Origin: Bacteroidia bacterium
GTDB lineage: Bacteria > Bacteroidota > Bacteroidia > Flavobacteriales > NORP286
NCBI GenBank assembly: GCA_016763665.1
Contig: JAESTI010000391.1
Location: 1 to 7,114 of the forward strand
Reading direction: 5' to 3'
DNA: 7,114 bases
Shown in pieces: positions 1-4,114 of the stretch. Every line of letters begins with the position of its first letter. The stretch's first letter is position 1. The notes under the pieces are model-generated. The model was not told the DNA's origin and did no database searches. It worked only from the letters and a program-made list of their open reading frames with translations. The translations under genes and the position numbers were made by a program.

Positions 1-2229
1 TTTATTTCTCATTTATTGGATTTCATAAAGAGAGTAAAAAGCTTACCCTTAAAGCAGGATCAAGAAATGAAGTAAGTATTCAGCTTAAAAGTGAGTCAAT
101 TTACTTTGATGAGATAGAAGTGCAGGATGTTCATGAAAGAGCAACTAGCCTTGTGCGGATTGACCCGAAAACAATTGATGCGCTACCTAGTGCAATTGGA
201 GGAGTTGAAGGATTGCTTAAAACTTTACCCGGTGTATCATCTAATAATGAGTTGAGTTCTCAATATTCCGTTCGAGGAGGAAATTTTGATGAGAACCTGG
301 TTTACATCAATGACATTGAAGTGTACAGGCCATTTTTGGTGAGGTCTGGAAAGCAGGAGGGATTGAGTATTATCAATTCTGACCTGATATCTTCCATTCA
401 GTTTTCAGCAGGAGGATTTGATGCCAAGTATGGAGATAAAATGTCTTCTGTATTAGACATCAAGTACAAGAAACCAAATAAATTTGCAGGGTCTATAAGT
501 GCAGGTTTGTTAGGAGAAGCGCTGCATTTGGAAGGAGGTTCAAAAGATCACCGCTTAACTTATTTGTTTGGAGCAAGAAGAAAAACCACCAAATACCTTC
601 TCAATACATTAGACACCAAAGGCGATTACTTGCCTTCATTCAATGATTTTCAAACATACATTACTTATGATATTTCTCCTGAGTGGGAATTAGGATTTCT
701 GGGGTATTATGGAATGAATAATTTCTTATACATTCCTGAGGATCGGGAGACGCGTTTTGGTACTATCAGCGAGGCTTATCAGTTCAAAGTTTATTTTGAT
801 GGCAAAGAGGTAGACAGATATAGATCTTTTTTGGGGCGGACTAACCGCCAACTACAATCCCAATAAGGATTTCAACATTAAATTTATTACTTCAACATAT
901 CAATCTACTGAAGAAGAAACCTATGACATTGAGGGCCAGTATTGGCTGGATCAAGTTGAAACAGATTTTGGAGATAGTACATTTGGTGAAATTGCTTACA
1001 ATAAAGGCGTTGGGGGTTATTTGATTCACTCGCGAAATAGGCTCAATGTATTGGTTGCAAACGCTGGGTTTAAAGCGAACTTAAATAAGGATAAGCATTT
1101 TTTCCAATTGGGAGCTCGTTATCAGATAGAAATGATCAATGATAAACTCAATGAATGGACCATGCTGGATTCTGCAGGTTATGCAATTCCTCCATACGAA
1201 ACTGACCTAATTGTGTTTCATGATGTAATAAAATCAAAAGCTACATTATCATCGAACAGGTACAATGCCTATATACAAGATAGGTGGACAATCAACCAGG
1301 ATAAGAACCTGTTTTTAATAGGAGGGGTGCGTGCCAATTACTGGGATTCTAATGATCAAATAACTGTAAGCCCCCGTACTTCCATTTCGTATCAACCCAA
1401 ATGGAAAAATGATATTTTATTTAGACTTGCAACTGGATTTTATCACCAGCCTCCTTTTTACCGTGAGTTACGAGCACTTGATGGAAGTATTAATAAAAGT
1501 GTAAAAGCACAGAGATCTATTCATTTTGTGGTAGGATCAGATTGGGATTTTATGGCATGGGGAAGACCTTTCAAATATGTAACTGAATTTTATTATAAGA
1601 AGTTAGACAATCTAATTCCTTACGAAATAGATAATTTGCGGATAAGGTATTTAGCTAAAAATAATGCTCATGGTTATGCTGCCGGAGTTGATATGCGAAT
1701 AAATGGTGAATTTGTTCCCGGGATTGAGTCTTGGTTCAGTTTATCAGTAATGCAAACACAACAGGATATTGAAGATGACTTTTATATTGATAAGAATAAT
1801 ACTAGAATTGAGCCTGGCTATATTCCTCGCCCGACTGACCAAAGAGTGAATATTGGGATTTTCTTTCAGGATTATCTCCCCAGGTTTCCAACTTATAAAA
1901 TGCATTTAAATTTATTGTTTGGAACTGGGCTCCCTTTTGGTCCACCTGATCATGAATTATATAAGGATACCCTAAGAATCCCACCTTATAAAAGAGTAGA
2001 TATTGGATTTTCTAAATTGATAATAAGTGATAAAAGAAAAGGGAAAGAAACTAAAAAATTACTTGGCTACTTTAACTCAATATGGTTGTCGTTAGAAGTG
2101 TTTAACTTGTTGGATATTTCAAATACGATTTCCTATATCTGGATAAAAGACATAAACAACGTTACTTACGCTGTTCCCAATCATTTAACTGGACGGCAAT
2201 TGAATGTTCGGTTAATTGCCAAGTTCTAA
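1..2229 (+). CDS. TonB-dependent outer-membrane receptor (5' partial, one frameshift)
   Basis: This is a TonB-dependent receptor, an outer-membrane beta-barrel that imports a ligand using energy passed on by TonB. The frame is open from base 3, so the gene begins left of the window and the GTG at 120 is not a real start. Bases 3-115 encode the end of a carboxypeptidase-regulatory-like domain (FSFIGFHKES, then KAGSRNEVSIQL). Bases about 114-465 encode the plug, with EGLLKTLPGV, YSVRGGNFDENLVYIND and SAGGFDAKYGDKMSSVLDIKY-type motifs. The rest is barrel, including PRPTDQRVNIG, FGTGLPFGPP and PPYKRVDIGFS, and it ends in phenylalanine (RLIAKF) as outer-membrane barrels commonly do. About 740 residues are visible. 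Near base 833 the reading moves from the frame of base 3 to that of base 1021; homology continues directly (GLTANYNPNKDF), so this is one gene. No SusD partner is seen here. The substrate cannot be told. The family call is firm. Confidence 0.9.
827..839 (+). other. Frameshift site in the TonB-dependent receptor
   Basis: Six T (827-832) are followed by four G (833-836). Upstream, the receptor reads in frame up to YRSFLG; the same frame then hits TAA at 864-866. Dropping one G gives YRSFLGGLTANYNPNKDF, a natural continuation into the barrel. The change therefore behaves as one extra base in the homopolymer. Whether it is real or a sequencing error cannot be decided from the sequence. Confidence 0.85.
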
Positions 2230-2235
2230 TAGGGA

Positions 2236-2298
2236 GGTCATGCTGAGTTTATCGAAGCATAGACCGGCCAGACTTCGATAAACTCAGTCTGACTGTCA
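2236..2298. repeat. REP/BIME-like double hairpin
   Basis: A perfect 15-bp inverted repeat, CTGAGTTTATCGAAG (2243-2257) and its complement (2273-2287), is separated by 15 bases. Each arm also sits in its own hairpin. Unit 1 has stem GGTCATGCT (2236-2244) pairing with AGCAT-a-GACC (2256-2265) around an 11-base loop. Unit 2 has stem CAGACT (2269-2274) pairing with AGTCTG (2286-2291) around the complementary 11-base loop. A further small dyad TGAC-t-GTCA ends at 2298. Two head-to-head hairpins sharing a core but with different stems is the layout of paired REP elements (BIMEs). The core resembles the widespread CTGAGCTTGTCGAAG-type repeats that I recall from many bacterial genomes. It lies 6 bases after the receptor stop and could help end or protect that transcript, but no T-tract follows it. 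Confidence 0.65.
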
Positions 2299-2315
2299 AG
2301 AAATTAGAACTTTAA

Positions 2316-2346
2316 TTGGTCAACGCATTAAGTTTTAATATTTTTG
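2316..2346 (+). promoter_or_regulatory. Candidate purE promoter, Bacteroidota type
   Basis: TTG at 2316-2318 and TATTTTTG at 2339-2346 are separated by 20 bases. This fits the Bacteroidota sigma-A consensus of TTG or TTTG, about 19-21 bases, then TAnnTTTG. A transcript would start near 2352-2354, giving a leader of roughly 10 bases before the ATG at 2363. It is a pattern match only, but all four fixed TTTG bases and the TA are present and the position suits purE. Confidence 0.55.
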
Positions 2347-2362
2347 CAACAAATTATCTACT

Positions 2363-2821
2363 ATGTCAAAAGTACTAATACTATTAGGGTCCAAATCAGA
2401 TGAACCAGTAATGCAGGAATCTTGCAGATACCTGGATTGGTTTGGAATTGAAAACGATATGATCGTTGCCTCTGCTCATCGTGATCCGGTGAAAGCAGCA
2501 GATTTGTCATCAACAGCTCAGGAAAATGGCTATTCCTGCATCATTGGTGCTGCCGGGATGGCTGCTGCACTTCCAGGTGTAATTGCTGCGCATAGCTCAT
2601 TACCAGTAATAGGAGTTCCATTGGAAGGTGGCTTACCCGGAGGAATTGATGCTTTGTATTCAATTGTCCAAATGCCTCCCGGTATTCCTGTAGGAACAGT
2701 TGCTGTTGGGAAAGCTGGGGCCAGAAACGCTGCAGTTTTAGCGGCTAGAATTATTGCTTTGCAAGATGAAGCAGTAGCAGGAAAGTTAGAAGAGTTTAAG
2801 GGGTTAGGTTTTAAGCTTTAA
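2363..2821 (+). CDS. purE: N5-carboxyaminoimidazole ribonucleotide mutase PurE
   Basis: PurE converts N5-CAIR to CAIR in de novo purine synthesis in the cytoplasm, normally downstream of PurK, which is not in this window. At 152 residues it has the usual length of a stand-alone bacterial PurE. The phosphate- and substrate-binding motif GSKSD is at 9-13, and SAHR at 37-40 holds the catalytic histidine (H39, equal to E. coli H45). The C-terminal half carries LPVIGVP, GIDALYSIVQMPPGIPVGT and GKAGARNAAVLAA, very close to class I PurE. The 70s loop reads GAAGMAAALPG, where E. coli has GAGGAAHLPG, so alanine 69 replaces the histidine equal to E. coli H75. The ATG at 2363 follows a promoter candidate, and no Shine-Dalgarno is seen. 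Its stop lies 7 bases from the stop of the converging minus-strand gene. The identification is secure; whether the enzyme is typical class I in mechanism is less so. Confidence 0.95.
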   Translation: MSKVLILLGSKSDEPVMQESCRYLDWFGIENDMIVASAHRDPVKAADLSSTAQENGYSCIIGAAGMAAALPGVIAAHSSLPVIGVPLEGGLPGGIDALYSIVQMPPGIPVGTVAVGKAGARNAAVLAARIIALQDEAVAGKLEEFKGLGFKL

Positions 2822-2828
2822 GTTGAGC

Positions 2829-3446
2829 TTAATAATTAAATAAATAGTTAACACCAAATCCTGGTTGGCTCCAAACACTGGGATGGTTAATAAATTCCCA
2901 AAAAACATTAAACTCAACATATACTATAAATCTTGTTTCTGGTATTTTATAATCAAAACCAAATAGCCAGTCAGGTCCTATATCTATATCAGGAATTGTT
3001 TTTTTATCAGAATATTTCCATTCAGTTTCATCATAAAGCATATATTTGAAATCATAATAATAAACATGATATCGTATTTGTATACCTATCCCATAATATA
3101 AATGCAAATTTTTGATTTCAGGTATTCTCGTTTTACCTTTATAGTGCGAATGAATACTTATTCTAGGAGTTGAACCATAATCCAAGTACTCAAATTTACT
3201 AGCAAAAGGATATCTGTCTTTACAGTAATTATCCCATCTTTTATAATAGGCACTTTCATCTTTTTGAATTGAAGATGTAATCAGAAACTCAATTGTCCTT
3301 CGATTTATATATTTTTGAATTGATAATCCAGTTTGTTCGCCAATTCTGATACCTGCTCCATAGTCGTATTTATCACTAGCTAAAGCAAGAAAGTTACTGA
3401 ACAACAGACTTATTAAAAATCCTGATATAAAAACTTGCTTAGTCAA
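2829..3446 (-). CDS. Secreted small beta-barrel-like outer-membrane protein, TTG start
   Basis: This protein of 205 residues has no assigned function. It begins with a signal peptide: a short polar start (MTKQ), a hydrophobic stretch over residues 5-22, and an ALA cleavage site at 21-23 before SDKYD. The mature part opens with YGAGIRIGEQTGLSIQKYI and EFLITSS and later has alternating aromatic strands (LHLYYGIGIQIRYHVYYY, GPDWLFGFDYKI, FIVYVEFNVFWEF), ending GFGVNYLFNY. This resembles the small outer-membrane barrel proteins common in Bacteroidota, in which GYRIGEPTGLT-like openings recur. The start is unusual. The only start codon that keeps the signal peptide is TTG at 3446; an in-frame TAG lies at 3464-3462 and the next in-frame ATG is deep inside the protein. 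It begins 4 bases after the stop of the upstream membrane-protein gene, so the two are probably co-transcribed and perhaps translationally coupled. Confidence 0.75.
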   Translation of the reverse strand: MTKQVFISGFLISLLFSNFLALASDKYDYGAGIRIGEQTGLSIQKYINRRTIEFLITSSIQKDESAYYKRWDNYCKDRYPFASKFEYLDYGSTPRISIHSHYKGKTRIPEIKNLHLYYGIGIQIRYHVYYYDFKYMLYDETEWKYSDKKTIPDIDIGPDWLFGFDYKIPETRFIVYVEFNVFWEFINHPSVWSQPGFGVNYLFNY

Positions 3447-3450
3447 GAGT

Positions 3451-3867
3451 TTAACTTTTTTCTATAGTTTGATTCCTATCTCCAATCTTCCCGCCCAAAT
3501 AAGCCATAGGCATATAAACTGCTATTCCTAATATCCAAAACCAAATAGGATGGGGAACCATCAGCATATTCATGATTCCCAATATCATTAAAACCACACC
3601 TACTATAAGTGCCTTTCTGATTTTGTCTTCGTTTGATATTAAAGAAGCTACCAACCCTCCGCCAAAAGATCCAACCGCCCATGCCAGAATAACAAAAAGT
3701 AATGCACCTATTGGAGCATTTTGGATCAGTTCTGCCAAAGCCTCTTTATCGGTATAATCAAAATCAGCAGGGTGAGGATAAATGGTGTGGCCTAAACTCT
3801 CCACTAAAAAAATAAGAATACCACCGGAAATTATTCCGGCACCAATGGAAAGAGAGTTTCGTAACAT
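3451..3867 (-). CDS. Four-helix integral membrane protein of unknown function
   Basis: This protein of 138 residues has four likely membrane helices, at about 8-30, 52-77, 86-104 and 108-126. The first loop is acidic (ADFDYTDKEALAEL, 34-47) and the tail is charged and short (GDRNQTIEKS). Helix 2 is glycine-rich (GSFGGGL), and a PHP tripeptide occurs twice, at 31-33 and 105-107, next to helices 1 and 4. It looks like a small hypothetical membrane protein family. No catalytic motif is visible and I do not assign a function. The ATG at 3867 is the natural start, with helix 1 beginning a few residues later. An AAGGAG sequence lies 16 bases upstream (3884-3889), too far to be a normal ribosome-binding site. 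It is the first gene of a two-gene unit with the barrel-like protein. Confidence 0.8.
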   Translation of the reverse strand: MLRNSLSIGAGIISGGILIFLVESLGHTIYPHPADFDYTDKEALAELIQNAPIGALLFVILAWAVGSFGGGLVASLISNEDKIRKALIVGVVLMILGIMNMLMVPHPIWFWILGIAVYMPMAYLGGKIGDRNQTIEKS

Positions 3868-3888
3868 GATCTTTTTTTATTTTCTCCT

Positions 3889-3919
3889 TAAAATTAATTA
3901 TTTGTTTACTAATGCCAAA
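3889..3919 (-). promoter_or_regulatory. Candidate promoter for the minus-strand membrane-protein unit
   Basis: Read on the minus strand, TTTG (3919-3916) is followed after 19 bases by TAATTTTA (3896-3889). This is one base short of the Bacteroidota TAnnTTTG element (final G is A). Transcription would start near 3882, about 15 bases before the ATG at 3867. The spacing is ideal but the region is AT-rich, so chance matches are likely. Confidence 0.4.
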
Positions 3920-3959
3920 TTCCTTGCTTTTAATAAGAGGGGATAAAAGTTGAGGTTAA

Positions 3960-4001
3960 AATTCATAATTCTACATTTCTAATTCTAAATTCTTAATTAA
4001 C
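3960..4001. repeat. Degenerate 7-bp tandem repeat (AATTCTA-like)
   Basis: Six consecutive heptamers start at 3960, 3967, 3974, 3981, 3988 and 3995: AATTCAT, AATTCTA, CATTTCT, AATTCTA, AATTCTT, AATTAAC. The period is exact although the units drift. It lies between the two divergent promoter candidates in a 247-base intergenic region (3868-4114) with no gene. Such AATTCTA/AATTCTT runs may simply be AT-rich microsatellite remnants. Confidence 0.5.
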
Positions 4002-4033
4002 CCTTTCTCTCCACAACTTATTAACAGTAACTT

Positions 4034-4060
4034 TTTGACTCTGAAAATTGGCTAACTTTA
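4034..4060 (+). promoter_or_regulatory. Weak candidate dnaE promoter
   Basis: TAACTTTA (4053-4060) is one base from the Bacteroidota TAnnTTTG element. An upstream TTTG (4034-4037) is 15 bases away, shorter than the usual 19-21. The start would fall near 4067, leaving a leader of about 48 bases before the ATG at 4115. No better match was found between 3868 and 4114. Confidence 0.35.
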
Positions 4061-4080
4061 CGAAGTTAAATGCCAATTTT
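4044..4080 (+). promoter_or_regulatory. Dyad/hairpin overlapping the dnaE promoter candidate
   Basis: AAAATTGGC (4044-4052) pairs with GCCAATTTT (4072-4080), and directly inside it TAACTT (4053-4058) pairs with AAGTTA (4063-4068) around a TACG loop. Only three unpaired bases (4069-4071) interrupt one side. The stem is therefore 15 base pairs. As DNA, the inner perfect dyad covers the candidate -7 element, as an operator would. As RNA, the stem ends in a short U run (4077-4081) and could be a weak terminator or leader structure. The function is not known. Confidence 0.45.
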
Positions 4081-4081
4081 T

Positions 4082-4113
4082 CAACCTGTAATCTTACAAT
4101 CTTTCAATTAAAC
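4082..4113. repeat. Degenerate 8-bp tandem repeat in the dnaE leader
   Basis: The octamers CAACCTGT, AATCTTAC, AATCTTTC and AATTAAAC run end to end up to the base before the dnaE ATG is reached. Only the middle two agree closely (7 of 8 bases). No Shine-Dalgarno is present in this stretch, so translation probably relies on an unstructured AU-rich leader. Confidence 0.35.
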
Positions 4114-4114
4114 C

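Noticed and set aside
1802..1984. Minus-strand reading frame of 60 codons inside the receptor gene.
   Set aside because: It lies wholly within well-conserved receptor barrel sequence on the other strand and shows no recognisable domain.
2236..2298. The inverted repeats as a CRISPR unit or a simple insertion-sequence end.
   Set aside because: There is no repeat-spacer periodicity, and no transposase gene or second terminal copy lies in the window.
2811..2832. Six-bp stem TTAAGC/GCTTAA spanning the stop codons of purE and the converging gene, as a shared terminator.
   Set aside because: The stem is short and AT-rich, the loop is 10 bases, and neither direction has a T-tract after it.
3476..3757. 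Overlapping frames on both strands (68 codons minus, 61 codons plus) inside the membrane-protein gene.
   Set aside because: They are shadows of the four-helix protein, whose hydrophobic pattern is the coherent one.
3884..3889. AAGGAG as a Shine-Dalgarno for the minus-strand membrane protein.
   Set aside because: The gap to the ATG is 16 bases, well beyond normal spacing, and the other genes here do not use Shine-Dalgarno sites.
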